NCBI GenBank assembly: GCA_016218715.1
Contig: JACRDG010000081.1
Span: 1-64,000, forward strand
Direction of reading: 5' to 3'
Length of the DNA: 64,000 bases
DNA from: Desulfomonile tiedjei
Lineage (GTDB): Bacteria > Desulfobacterota > Desulfomonilia > Desulfomonilales > Desulfomonilaceae
Each line of letters starts with the position of its first letter. The first letter of the stretch is position 1. Shown one piece after another: positions 1 to 8,676 of this stretch. The position numbers and the translations under genes are program-made. Below the pieces are notes generated by a model. That model was not told the DNA's origin, searched no databases, and saw only the letters and a program-made list of their open reading frames with translations.

Positions 1-185
1 ATCTCAACGTCCCAAACTCTCCACTAAAAAAATCCCCCCTCGATTCCCATTTTCCCTGACGTTGCACACTGGCCATCGACTTGTTCACCGTGGATCATGG
101 CGAAACGGAGATCGTCGTGGCTGGCCGATGAAAGGATTTTGAAGTATGCGGACAAAAGGCGGACAAAAGGGCGATCCCAAAGAAA

Positions 186-219
186 ATCAGGATGCCGGGC
201 TCCAATCCAACATCCTGAT
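186..219 (-). terminator. Probable terminator beyond the tRNA-Ala 3' end
   Basis: A perfect 9-bp inverted repeat (ATCAGGATG / CATCCTGAT) flanks a 16-nt loop. Read on the minus strand it lies just beyond the duplicated tRNA 3' half and is followed by a T-rich stretch. It was probably the original terminator of the tRNA-Ala gene before the element split the two. The rest of 1-221 shows no gene. Confidence 0.45.
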
Positions 220-221
220 AT

Positions 222-283
222 TCCATTGTGTTCTTGGTGGAGATGAAGGGATTTGAACCCTCGACCCCCGCGTTGCGAACGCG
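222..283. repeat. Distal 62-bp attachment repeat (tRNA-Ala 3' half)
   Basis: This copy is identical over 62 bp to 20629-20690. It contains the 3' 49 nt of tRNA-Ala(CGC), from the anticodon loop through the encoded CCA, plus 13 bp downstream. After position 283 the sequence departs from the tRNA (A instead of G), so this is a duplicated fragment and not a functional gene. Confidence 0.95.
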
Positions 284-696
284 AACAAACTGTAATCATT
301 TCAACGCTCGAACCTAGAACCCTCAGTAATTTTGAACATGTTGTCTGTCAGGCGATCCGTTTCGATCTGCCTCGATCTTCGAAAAAGGGTAACAAAAAGG
401 AAACAAGGCCTCGACCCCCGCGCCGCTTCCGCGCACCCACCACATAAGCCCCGCTCGGTTCCGTCATCCCGATCCGCACGGCACCGGGCACCCCGCCAGA
501 CCTCCCACCATCGTAACTACTCGATATCTTTCGAACGCTCTGTCTCAGCGACCTGGGCCGCCCTGATGTTTCGTAATCATCGGGCCGGCAAGGCGTCTGG
601 GGTTGGGCAGACAGGCGACATTTTGCTTGACCGTGCCTTCCCGCTGCATTAGGCTCCCGGTCGGATCTTAAGCAACACCCGGGGAGATGTGATCAA
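284..696. other. Left interior end of the element; no gene, integrase-tail relic
   Basis: No convincing gene lies here. Positions 387-406 match the 3' end of the integrase gene (20565-20584) at 19 of 20 bases. They are followed at 411-430 by a sequence resembling the tRNA anticodon-arm part of the attachment site (TCGACCCCCGCG). This suggests a decayed end of an earlier related integration. The short ORFs of the track here have no family signature. Confidence 0.5.
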
Positions 697-2127
697 ATGA
701 AGGCACCAAAGCTTTTCATTTCATACTCTTGGTCAAGCCCCGAACATGAAAAATGGGTCTTAGACCTAGCCACAGAGTTGCGCGAGGCCGGCGTCGATGC
801 CATGCTAGACAAATGGGATCTCAGGGAAGGGCACGACGCTGTGGCTTTCATGGAGAAGATGGTCATTGACCCAGAGATCAAAAAGGTAATAATGATTTGC
901 GATAAGGTGTATGCCGAAAAGGCCGATGGCCGGGCGGGAGGCGTTGGAACCGAGACGCAGATTATATCAAGAGAAGTTTATGAGAAGCAAGATCAAAACA
1001 AGTTTGTGGCTATCATTCGTGAAAAAGACCCGGACGGGAAACCGTTTTGTCCAACATATTACAAGTCGCACATCTATATCGATTTTAGTGAGGACGGAAG
1101 ACGTGCAGAGAGCTCTGAGCGATTATTGCGGTGGATATTTGAAAAGCCTTCTCACGTCAAACCTGAACTTGGAGCGATGCCATCCTACCTGTCTGAAGGA
1201 AAGCACATTTCGTTAGGGACAACTGCGGCTTTCACAAGGTGCATTGACGCGATAAAGAATCATAAGACCAACGCGCTTGGTGCCTTTGACGATTTTTGTA
1301 GTCTTTTTGTGTCAGGAATGAAACGGTTTAGTCTGTCGGAAGCCGATAAGGAGTTCGATGAAGCACTAATTGAGAATATTTCAGAGTTTATCCCATATCG
1401 TAATCAAGTCATTCAGCTTATAATTGCGGTGGCTCGGTATTCATCAACTGAAGAATTCATAACAAAAATTCACCGCCTGCTAGAGAGCCTGCTACCCTAT
1501 ATGAGCGTGCAGGTTAAGGCCCAGCGATGGAGGGGTAAAAGCCCAGAAAATTTTAGGTTCTTAATACATGAGTTGTTCCTATACGCTCTGGCTATACTTT
1601 TGAAGCATGAACGTTTCGATCAGGCCAAGTTCTTGCTTGCGCAACGGTACTACGTGCCGGGGGAATCAGACTACGGTAGACCAGTAATGGCTAGCTTCAC
1701 ACTGTTTCGGAGCCACCTGGATTCATTAGCCGAACGTAACAGACGATTAGGTGGCCGGCGGCTATCGATTCGAGCTGACCTACTAAAGGAGCGATGCAGT
1801 GGAACAGGAATCGACTGGAATCATGTGATGCAGGCGGATCTTGTCGCATTCATACGGGCAGAGGTTGAAGAAGGATCAGGGAGGTGGTTTCCAGAGACCC
1901 TACTCTATGCACACGACTTCACGGGGCCATTTGAATTATTCGCCAGATCGGTTTCCACGGCCTATTTCGATAGGATTGCGAAGTTACTTGCTGTCAACAC
2001 TCCCGCAGACCTAGAACGGCTATGGAAGGACGATCAGGGCCACCCACGGCACCTGCCCAGATGGCAACATGAAGGGTTTAGGCCAGAAACCTTGACTGGA
2101 TACGACCGCCTTGCTACCCGCCCATAG
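697..2127 (+). CDS. SEFIR/TIR-like domain protein, probable anti-phage effector
   Basis: This 476-residue protein begins with a SEFIR-type fold: FISYSWSSPEHEKWV at the start, a GVDAMLDKWDLREG segment and a later GGVGTE segment are characteristic of bacterial SEFIR proteins, relatives of TIR. The domain spans about residues 3-160. The remaining 300 residues are unrecognised and mostly helical. Bacterial SEFIR proteins are known single-gene defence systems; TIR-like domains act on NAD+, but I cannot show catalysis here. The start has GGGGAG 10 nt upstream. The gene is visibly more AT-rich than its neighbours and sits in the cargo end of the element, consistent with separate acquisition. It could also be a regulatory SEFIR protein without defence function. 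Confidence 0.8.
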   Translation: MKAPKLFISYSWSSPEHEKWVLDLATELREAGVDAMLDKWDLREGHDAVAFMEKMVIDPEIKKVIMICDKVYAEKADGRAGGVGTETQIISREVYEKQDQNKFVAIIREKDPDGKPFCPTYYKSHIYIDFSEDGRRAESSERLLRWIFEKPSHVKPELGAMPSYLSEGKHISLGTTAAFTRCIDAIKNHKTNALGAFDDFCSLFVSGMKRFSLSEADKEFDEALIENISEFIPYRNQVIQLIIAVARYSSTEEFITKIHRLLESLLPYMSVQVKAQRWRGKSPENFRFLIHELFLYALAILLKHERFDQAKFLLAQRYYVPGESDYGRPVMASFTLFRSHLDSLAERNRRLGGRRLSIRADLLKERCSGTGIDWNHVMQADLVAFIRAEVEEGSGRWFPETLLYAHDFTGPFELFARSVSTAYFDRIAKLLAVNTPADLERLWKDDQGHPRHLPRWQHEGFRPETLTGYDRLATRP

Positions 2128-2414
2128 TTGCCGGTCGGGTGTGGGATCTGCAACTCCAAGGCACCTCTCGCTGAATTCGGCAGAATCCCTGCGTCGACGC
2201 CGATCTCCACGGAAACCCATTGCGCGATGGACAGATTTGTGCCTGCACCGGTGACCGACCTGCTCTCACCACAAACCGGCTTTGTCTCCACCCCGCTGTG
2301 CGATTCCCAGGACGCACGAATGGTGTAGCCGGGAACCCAGTCGTGACTGTACGACGTTCTCACGAAGCCTCGAACGATGTCAGCCTGAGAGGCAGGCTGG
2401 GAGCGCTGGTGTGA

Positions 2415-2671
2415 GGGTTCGGATAGGCTAGACATTGTCGAGCTATGTTCGGTTGACGAGTTTGGTGAAGACAATGGTTGACGGAGTGACGGAGGGTGAG
2501 GTACGCTCAGAGACAGAGATGAAGAGTGTTTTTCGTCAACGTGACGACGGTCTTTCTGCTTCGGGTCGTGTGAGACACACCGTGAACACCTTTTCGGGTC
2601 GGCCGAGCAATCTCCCCACTTCTCACGGGTGCCAGAATAGCGAGAATGGCAAGACCGCCGCATAATTCGGG
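2415..2671 (+). mobile_element. IS1380-family right-end relic
   Basis: Bases 2415-2455 decode to A-R-H-C-R-A-M-F-G-stop, matching the last codons of the transposase at 28954 (A-R-Y-Y-R-A-V-F-G-stop), with an in-frame TAG replacing one Leu codon. The following 200 bp align with the region downstream of that transposase, including GTTGACGGAGTG and GTACGCTCAG. The relic ends in CGCCGCATAATTCGGG, which matches the left terminal repeat of the intact copy at 14 of 16 positions in inverted orientation. Only the right end remains. The minus-strand ORF 2034-2663 is a shadow of this relic. Confidence 0.75.
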
Positions 2672-2708
2672 TCTACCATCTTATCGTGTAGCCGAACGGA
2701 GGCGAGCA

Positions 2709-3422
2709 ATGGTTGAAGCAAGCACACCTGACAGCCTGGCGCCCAGTTTTTGGGACGGGGTTCATCGAATTGCGAAGGGCGCGGTCTCGGCATTTCCTGT
2801 CGTGGGAGGGCCAGCTACGGAGCTATTTGCTACCCTTGTGGCAGCTCCATTAGACAAAAGGCGCGACGAGTGGCTGTCCTATTGCTATCGCGGGCTCAAG
2901 CGGCTTGAGGAGGAATTTGAAGGATTCAATGTTGAAGGCGTTTTTCGTAATGAAGCATTTGTCACGGCCTTTGTTAAGGCGACTCGGGTGGCGGTAGCTG
3001 ACCATCGCGAAGGAAAGAGAGAAGCATTGAGAAACGCGGTGCTGAACTGCGCTTCTCCCCGACCTCCTGACGAGGACATGCAGCAACTGTTTATTGACCT
3101 GATTGATGTTCTGACCCCGTCGCATCTGATAATAATGAACCGGGTAAACCTTCCGTGGGGTTGGTCTGGCGCTTGGGAGAAACAACCTCACGGCCTGCCG
3201 TCGCCCTATTTCGCCCCGCCTTTTCCAGATTTGGATACGGTATTTCCTCAACTCGATCCGAAAGTGGAAGTTTTCGATTTCTTGTTACGAGATTTGGCCG
3301 GTCGCGGTTTATTGGCTATCGTTGTAACCAAGAGCAACAAAGAAAAATGGGAATGCCACATGGGACCAACGCCTATGGGGATGCAATTCCGGAAATTTAT
3401 TACTTGCCCGATTGATGAATAG
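2709..3422 (+). CDS. Hypothetical protein, possible defence-island companion
   Basis: The 237-residue product is unrecognised. Its N-terminal part contains a G-rich hydrophobic stretch (PVVGGPATELFATLVAAPL) followed by a KRRDEWL segment and a long helical region, an arrangement often seen in uncharacterised genes near defence systems (inference). I chose the ATG at 2709 because GGAGG lies 6 nt upstream; the ORF-track start at 2646 lies inside the IS relic and is unlikely. The C-terminal half, from about residue 150, has an aromatic, proline-rich segment and then a mixed alpha/beta pattern. It follows the SEFIR gene but is separated from it by the relic, so co-transcription is doubtful. Confidence 0.6.
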   Translation: MVEASTPDSLAPSFWDGVHRIAKGAVSAFPVVGGPATELFATLVAAPLDKRRDEWLSYCYRGLKRLEEEFEGFNVEGVFRNEAFVTAFVKATRVAVADHREGKREALRNAVLNCASPRPPDEDMQQLFIDLIDVLTPSHLIIMNRVNLPWGWSGAWEKQPHGLPSPYFAPPFPDLDTVFPQLDPKVEVFDFLLRDLAGRGLLAIVVTKSNKEKWECHMGPTPMGMQFRKFITCPIDE

Positions 3423-3591
3423 TTGAGTTGGAACAGACGCATACCAGACAAAACGAACCGTGACGGCTTTTCATGATGCCTCTGATGCTGGGCCGAATAG
3501 ACCCGACTGGATAGGTGACAGATGGGTGAGGGGTAGAACAGAAAAGCCGGGTGGAAGTCCCCGGCCCTCATGGCATCTCAGGAGTGGTGGT

Positions 3592-3834
3592 CTATCGATC
3601 CCGCTCCGTCCCGATCGTACGTCCGTTCTTGTCTCGATACACAGCGTCACTGCCCCGACGCGTTCTGTCGATCCGCAGCGCTCCATTTGCATCCCGGAAT
3701 TCAGCAATCCCGTTTGGCCGGTCGTGCCAGGTACCGATCAGTCGGCCGTTGGCGTCCCGGACCTCTCGATCTCCACCCGCCAAGGCTACCCCGGCCAGGA
3801 GGAGTAACACCACGATGAGGATTACTGCACGCAT
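3592..3834 (-). CDS. Small secreted protein with RDxNG repeats
   Basis: The 80-residue product starts with a clear signal peptide (MRAVILIVVLLLLAGVALAG). The mature part contains three related units, RDANGRLIGT, RDANGALRID and RDKNGRTIGT, spaced about 20 residues apart. The ATG at 3834 has GGAG 5 nt upstream; the longer ORF in the track adds a low-complexity leader that belongs to the upstream gene's frame. It overlaps the end of the upstream gene by 13 bp, so the two are probably one transcript. Function unknown; a small periplasmic or surface repeat protein is a reasonable description. Confidence 0.6.
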   Translation of the reverse strand: MRAVILIVVLLLLAGVALAGGDREVRDANGRLIGTWHDRPNGIAEFRDANGALRIDRTRRGSDAVYRDKNGRTIGTERDR

Positions 3835-4184
3835 GGTGACTCCGGTTCGTCCAGGCAGGCCACGAGCGCGCCGGTATCGATCTCCACTTGATCCCCGGAC
3901 AGCGCGTTCTGTGCCCGTACCCAAGCCAGGGCCGCCGGATCTTGATCCCAATTATCGACGGCAGCGGCAGCCATGTGGTGCATCCGCCTCGCCCGCCTGA
4001 ACCATGACCACGCGTCGGCCAGGGCGATGTCACTGGCATCGTAGTCGTGGGTGACATCGTGGAGATTGTCCAGAGCGGTTGCAAGCTCCGCGAAGGCGTG
4101 CTTCTCCAGTTTTTGCAGGTGTTCCGGGACCTCTGGGGCGGTTGCGGCCGGGGTGTGGTTGTCTCTCAGTTCTTCTCTTTCCAC
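3822..4184 (-). CDS. Hypothetical phage-like protein
   Basis: The predicted product is 120 residues, soluble and helical, with an acidic C-terminus and no recognised family. GTG at 4184 is preferred because GGGAGG sits 4 nt upstream; an upstream ATG at 4211 in the same frame lacks such a site. Residues about 20-100 form amphipathic helices rich in Ala, His and Trp. It is the first gene of a two-gene minus-strand unit with the secreted repeat protein and runs opposite to the rest of the element, as cargo or lysogeny genes often do. Confidence 0.55.
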   Translation of the reverse strand: MEREELRDNHTPAATAPEVPEHLQKLEKHAFAELATALDNLHDVTHDYDASDIALADAWSWFRRARRMHHMAAAAVDNWDQDPAALAWVRAQNALSGDQVEIDTGALVACLDEPESPCVQ

Positions 4185-4223
4185 GTTACCTCCCTGATCA
4201 AATTTATACATTAAACGAGGCAC

Positions 4224-4936
4224 AGGGTCGCGCGGGGGACATTGTGTGTCAATCAGATTATTAGCTTCGAAGTCATTCCAGTCAGTTACAAGGTGAGCGT
4301 TCTATCGTTTGACCGTGAGGCCCCCGACCACAGTTACCATTTGCGCTGTCATACCAGGATGTTCCGAGAGCCCCCCGCCTTTCGCCGGTAATGGAGCTGT
4401 GTGGTGTGGGCCACACCTCACAGAGCAGGCTCTGGAAGCCACCTCACCATCAGGAAGCGCGCACGTCGAGCGCGCATAAAACAGTATCGGGGGGCTCGCG
4501 GACACAAGCCCAATGTGTCAAGGTTCACAGTACCATCGGGTAGCTAACTGGCACGATATCATTGGCACTCTTCTTGCACTATGGCGGTCGTTGAAGTCTG
4601 TGGCGTGTTGAATCGTCAACGATATCATGCTTCCCAAAATCGTGGACCTCAGCTCCCGGTACAATTGCCGGTAGCCTGGCGATTTCTGATACTCACGACA
4701 CAGAACATCGTTGGATATCGGTTATATAGGTAGACCGGAACGAACGGCGAGGGCATGGAGGGAACATTCATTTGAGAGAGAGGTCGTATAATTAACGGGC
4801 TGAGTCTTTTGGGATAACATCTCATAACACCAAGGCATTATGTAACACACTAGCTCGGACTTGCAAAGGACTGGCGTGACACCGTGTTGGTGTGTTATGA
4901 TTGTTCAGATCAACCTCAAACAAGAAAGGAACCATT
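4224..4936. promoter_or_regulatory. Divergent control region with operator-like repeats
   Basis: About 700 bp without a convincing gene separate leftward and rightward transcription units. It contains an 8-bp inverted repeat CATAACAC (4823-4830) / GTGTTATG (4892-4899), a nearby TGTAACACAC, and two copies of ACGATATCAT (4553-4562, 4619-4628). The GTGTTATG arm overlaps a possible -10 TATGAT (4896-4901) ahead of the 4937 gene. This looks like a phage-type switch region, but no repressor gene is recognisable beside it. Confidence 0.4.
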
Positions 4937-5152
4937 ATGACAATCGACAAACCTGTGAATGAACTCTTGAGCGCTTCGCAAGCCGCAAAACTCTGCGGTA
5001 TGTGCCTCATGACCTTTTGCCGGCTGCTCAAAAAGCACCAGGGACCGCCGTGGATTCAGATGCCTGGTACCCAGAAGTACTTGCTCGACCCGGATCAGGT
5101 TCTGGAATGGAACACCAGGTGGAGGACTCCGAAAGAGCCGGACGATGCCTGA
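4937..5152 (+). CDS. Excisionase/MerR-like helix-turn-helix protein
   Basis: The 71-residue product has the layout of a helix-turn-helix type 17 (Xis/AlpA-like) protein: an N-terminal helix-turn-helix (SASQAAKLCGMCLMTFCRLL, residues about 11-30) followed by a short beta wing (GTQKYLLDPDQVLEW). Such proteins regulate excision or early genes of phages and satellites. The ATG at 4937 has AAAGGA about 7 nt upstream; the longer ORF-track start at 4901 lacks a site. Its stop overlaps the start of the next gene by 8 bp, so the two are translationally coupled. Confidence 0.7.
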   Translation: MTIDKPVNELLSASQAAKLCGMCLMTFCRLLKKHQGPPWIQMPGTQKYLLDPDQVLEWNTRWRTPKEPDDA

Positions 5153-5495
5153 GCACCAACACTCCTGGCGTCCTGGGTACACCTATACCTCGAAATCCGG
5201 TAAGCGTCCGCCGGACGACCCCGACCCGAGATACCTCGACCCTCGCTGGAGAGATGCGCGCAGGCGAGCTAAGGAACGCGATCACGAAATGTGCAGGCTG
5301 TGTGGCTCCCCGCACGATCTGCACATCATCCACATCGACCTTCCAGAGGCGTGGAGCGACTTTTACAACCTGGATTACCTAACGACCTTGTGTAGGCAGT
5401 GTTACGAGTTCTGGGATCGAGAACGGCGCTGCAGAAGGATGCGGAGACAACAGGACGCCGAGAATCAGCGTATCGAGAGGCAACAACATGCCTAG
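5145..5495 (+). CDS. Degenerate HNH-endonuclease-like protein
   Basis: The 116-residue product has the zinc-binding frame of an HNH protein: CRLC near residue 50 and CRQC near residue 84, with W and YLTTL between them. Canonical members carry a His-His pair in the HxHH segment and end the second knuckle with CxxCH. Here the first reads LHIIHI and the second CRQCY, so catalytic or metal-binding histidines appear replaced. It may have lost nuclease activity. It overlaps the upstream HTH gene by 8 bp and precedes the primase, a common position for small phage HNH proteins. Confidence 0.6.
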   Translation: MPEHQHSWRPGYTYTSKSGKRPPDDPDPRYLDPRWRDARRRAKERDHEMCRLCGSPHDLHIIHIDLPEAWSDFYNLDYLTTLCRQCYEFWDRERRCRRMRRQQDAENQRIERQQHA

Positions 5496-5738
5496 AAAAA
5501 GCGAAACCAGCTCTGTGTGGGAGCTGGTTTCGTGCGATGTATCTGATGTGTGCGTGTGTTTCCGACGCCTGGAATCGCTCCAAAGCGCCGGACGGAGGAG
5601 AATGAGCGGGCTGAACATGACCCGGCTCACATACTATGTGACAACTGACCCGGCCTGATGTTTCAAGGCCCAGAAACAACATGACCCCGGCGGCAACCGA
5701 GGTCGAGATCGAAACAAAAGGAGATTTTGTTCAATATC

Positions 5739-8186
5739 ATGGATACTAAAAACACTGTACCAAACCCAGAACCTGTTGTCAAGTCCTTTCCAATTAGACC
5801 CCCCGAAGAGGTGGAAAGTTCCACGAAAAGCGCTTTGACAGCAGTAAACCACAACAAAGAAACTATTACCAGGGTCAAGGATGCGATACATTTTGATGAT
5901 CTCTTCCGAGAACTTTACCCGGATCGCTACCGGCCCGAGAGCAACAGTTATTGCCCGTTCCACGATGATGCAAACGCATCGTTCGCGGTGTACCAGGACC
6001 ACGGCTTCTGTCATGCGGGATGCACGCCCGGAACCAACGGGGCAAGGAACTTCGACATTTTCAGCCTCTATCAGCGCAGCAAGGACGTGGACTTCGCCCA
6101 GGCTCTCCGTGAACTATCGGAGCGAGCTGGCTTGTCTACGAATGGCAAACAAAATCTGGGTGAGCTGTTGGACACGTATGACTATCACGATGAGGATGGA
6201 AATGTTGTGTACAAGAGTCGAAAATACCGCACCACTAACAAGGACGGGGACCCTGACAAGACCTTTCGCCAGTATCGCGTCACCCCGGACGGCAAGGAAG
6301 TTGCCAATATGGATCACGTTCGCCTGGTGCTCTACAAATTGCCGTTGGTAATACAGGCCGATGAGGTGTGGATCGTTGAAGGCGAGAAAGACGCCAACAA
6401 CCTCACCCGGATGGGCCTGTGCGGAACCACGGCCCCGATGGGAGGCGACAAAGCGGGCGGTAAATGGCCGAAGTTCTGTAAAGATCATGGGATTCATGAG
6501 CCTCTACGAGGCAAGACCGTCTTCGTGATTCCCGACAATGACGACACGGGCAGAAAACATGCACACGCCATAGCGTTGAGCCTTCAAGGATTTGCCGCTT
6601 CCGTGAGGCTCATCGAACTTCCCGGCCTGCCCGAGAAAGGTGACGTGTCTGACTTCATCGAGCAGCATGGCCTGGACGAAGCCAAGCGAATGCTGTTGGA
6701 GCTTGCCAAGGACACCCCCGAATACCAACCGGCGGAACAGGCCCCAGAGACGGACCCTGCACTGACAGACTGCGGGAATTCGCAGCGTATGGCGAAGCTC
6801 TACGGGGACAGAATCCGATACTGTAAGTCACTCGGGTGGCTGGTGTACGATGGCAAGCGGTGGGTGCCCGATGAGTGCTCGGAAGTGATGGGCATGGCCA
6901 GAGGGACAGTTAAGCACATGTATCTCGAAGCCGCCGAGCACAGTGGCCAGGAGTTTGAACGCCTCTCAAAGCACGCCATAGCGTCTCAGCGGGCCGGTCG
7001 TATCCGGTCAATGATCGAGCTTCTACCTTCAGAGCCAGGAATATCGGTCAAGGTAGATGGTTTCGATACCCACAAGTGGCGGCTGAACTGTGAGAACGGG
7101 ACCATCGATCTCCGCAACGGCAACCTGTACCCGCATTCCGACAACGACCTCATCACGCAACTGGCACCGGTCGAATACGACCCAGAAGCGGACTGCCTGG
7201 GCTGGAAAAAGTTTTTGCATGAGGCGATGAACAGTGACGACGAGATGGTCGCATTCCTTCAGCGATTGCTCGGCTATTCACTGACCGGACAGACAAGTGA
7301 ACAGGTCTGGGCCTTCTTCTGGGGTAAAGGAGCCAACGGGAAATCAACACTACTGAGAACGCTCGCTCATGTCCTGGGTGACTATGCGGTCAATACTCCT
7401 GCTGAGACATTCATGGAAACGGGTGGTGGGAGCATTCGGAATGACCTGGCTCGGTTGCGAGGAGCAAGGCTTGTCGTGGCAAGTGAGCCACAAAGCAGGA
7501 AGTTTGACGCTGGGGTCATCAAGACCTTTACCGGAGAAGATGCCATAACGGCGCGCTTTCTACATCGGGAGTTCTTTGAATTCAGACCTGAAGGAAAGCT
7601 GATATTTTGCGCCAATGAACGGCCCGCTGTGAGGGATACGAGCGAGGGTTTTTGGCGACGCGTTATCCTCATCCCGTTTGAGCGGCAATTCCGGGGTAGC
7701 GATTGCGACCCACATCTCTATGAAGCACTGATTGAGGAATCCCCGGGAATTCTGAACTGGTTGATGGAGGGATGCAAGGCTTGGCAACATGGCGGGCTGG
7801 AACCTCCTGTGAAGGTCAGCTTGGCTGTACAAGACTATCGGGACGCTACCGACCTGCTCAATGAATTCCTGGAGGAGTGCTGTGAGATCGAAGCAGCGCT
7901 GTCTGTTCCGAAGCGTGAGCTGTACGATGGATACCTGGCATATTGCGAGAATTCCCACATTCGCAAACCACTGACTCAGCAAAAGTTCAATGAGGATCTC
8001 CGAGGGCGTTCCGAGATCGTCGAGAAAAAGCTGGGACCGCGTGATGCTCGGGTTAAAAGCTGGGTCGGCATCAATCTTCGGGATGATGGGAATCCGATGA
8101 TTAAGTCATGCAGGCGGTGCGACAATGAGCTTACCTGTGACCGTAAGCAACGAAACGCCTCAACCTGTGCTTTTTACAAGGAATAG
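5739..8186 (+). CDS. P4-type phage primase-helicase (CHC2, Toprim, D5/SF3)
   Basis: The protein is about 815 residues with a CHC2-type zinc finger (CPFHDD...CHAGC, about residues 70-105), a Toprim domain (VWIVEGEKDA and VIPDNDD, about 210-300) and a phage P4-type superfamily 3 helicase. The Walker A motif is FWGKGANGKST near residue 530, followed by ARLVVASEP and LIFCANERP motifs. Such fusions start and unwind replication of satellites and plasmids. AAAGGAG lies 15 nt before the ATG at 5739 but only 3 nt before a TTG at 5727, so the start is uncertain. It is the main replication gene of the element. Confidence 0.92.
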   Translation: MDTKNTVPNPEPVVKSFPIRPPEEVESSTKSALTAVNHNKETITRVKDAIHFDDLFRELYPDRYRPESNSYCPFHDDANASFAVYQDHGFCHAGCTPGTNGARNFDIFSLYQRSKDVDFAQALRELSERAGLSTNGKQNLGELLDTYDYHDEDGNVVYKSRKYRTTNKDGDPDKTFRQYRVTPDGKEVANMDHVRLVLYKLPLVIQADEVWIVEGEKDANNLTRMGLCGTTAPMGGDKAGGKWPKFCKDHGIHEPLRGKTVFVIPDNDDTGRKHAHAIALSLQGFAASVRLIELPGLPEKGDVSDFIEQHGLDEAKRMLLELAKDTPEYQPAEQAPETDPALTDCGNSQRMAKLYGDRIRYCKSLGWLVYDGKRWVPDECSEVMGMARGTVKHMYLEAAEHSGQEFERLSKHAIASQRAGRIRSMIELLPSEPGISVKVDGFDTHKWRLNCENGTIDLRNGNLYPHSDNDLITQLAPVEYDPEADCLGWKKFLHEAMNSDDEMVAFLQRLLGYSLTGQTSEQVWAFFWGKGANGKSTLLRTLAHVLGDYAVNTPAETFMETGGGSIRNDLARLRGARLVVASEPQSRKFDAGVIKTFTGEDAITARFLHREFFEFRPEGKLIFCANERPAVRDTSEGFWRRVILIPFERQFRGSDCDPHLYEALIEESPGILNWLMEGCKAWQHGGLEPPVKVSLAVQDYRDATDLLNEFLEECCEIEAALSVPKRELYDGYLAYCENSHIRKPLTQQKFNEDLRGRSEIVEKKLGPRDARVKSWVGINLRDDGNPMIKSCRRCDNELTCDRKQRNASTCAFYKE

Positions 8187-8229
8187 GCTCATCGTGAGCA
8201 ACAAGGGTAAAAAGCTGATGGCAGAAAGT

Positions 8230-8333
8230 GTGGACCGTGTGGACCGAATATCCAGAAATCCGGGTTTTTTTCCTATGTACTCTCTTCGCGGAGAAAAACC
8301 CGGAAATTAGGTTTTTCGGTCCACCTGGTCCAC
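8230..8333. repeat. Nested inverted repeats after the primase, possible origin or structured RNA
   Basis: Three nested arm pairs form one long stem: GTGGACC/GGTCCAC (8230-8236, 8327-8333), GTGGACCGAA/TTCGGTCCAC (8239-8248, 8315-8324) and CCGGGTTTTT/AAAAACCCGG (8260-8269, 8294-8303). The direct repetition of GTGGACC within each arm adds dyad symmetry. Its position just behind the primase fits a replication origin, but an RNA element or terminator is also possible. Confidence 0.6.
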
Positions 8334-8676
8334 TTTTCTAGTAACTCAGCTTTGCCTCTTGACGGTAAGAATGGCCTCATGTGACCGATATCACAGTATA
8401 ACAGGAGCTTTTGGTCACCATGGACGACCCGACCCGAATCTTGCTCTCGACTTCTCCACCATTGACCCCATCACGGGGATCTCATAATCGACAAGCCCGT
8501 TGCCGACAAGAATCTTTGGGCGACCAGGAAAAGAATTAGCCGGAGATCAGGCTAATTCCCCGGACGATCATTCACCGGAAGCCCCAAGTGAGGCTCTCGG
8601 GTTACCGGGGCAAATTGGCCCCACTTGAGGCTGATTACAAAACTACCTCCGAACTTATGGTCCCGGGACCGGAAGT
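8334..8676. other. Intergenic region with short hairpins
   Basis: No gene is supported. The region holds short dyads such as TTAGCC...GGCTAA (about 8537-8557) and a GC-rich block. The frame of the next gene is closed by TGA at 8632, so the missing N-terminal ParB domain is not encoded in frame here. A 39-codon ORF from 8419 with AGGAG upstream has no other support. Confidence 0.35.

Noticed and set aside
2034-2663. Minus-strand 209-residue ORF
   Set aside because: It covers the IS1380 relic, is low-complexity and has no ribosome site.
4302-4505. Small minus-strand ORF
   Set aside because: No ribosome site, no conserved feature and it lies in the control region.
8125-8310. 61-residue ORF overlapping the primase end
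   Set aside because: It overlaps the primase in another frame and runs into the nested inverted repeat.
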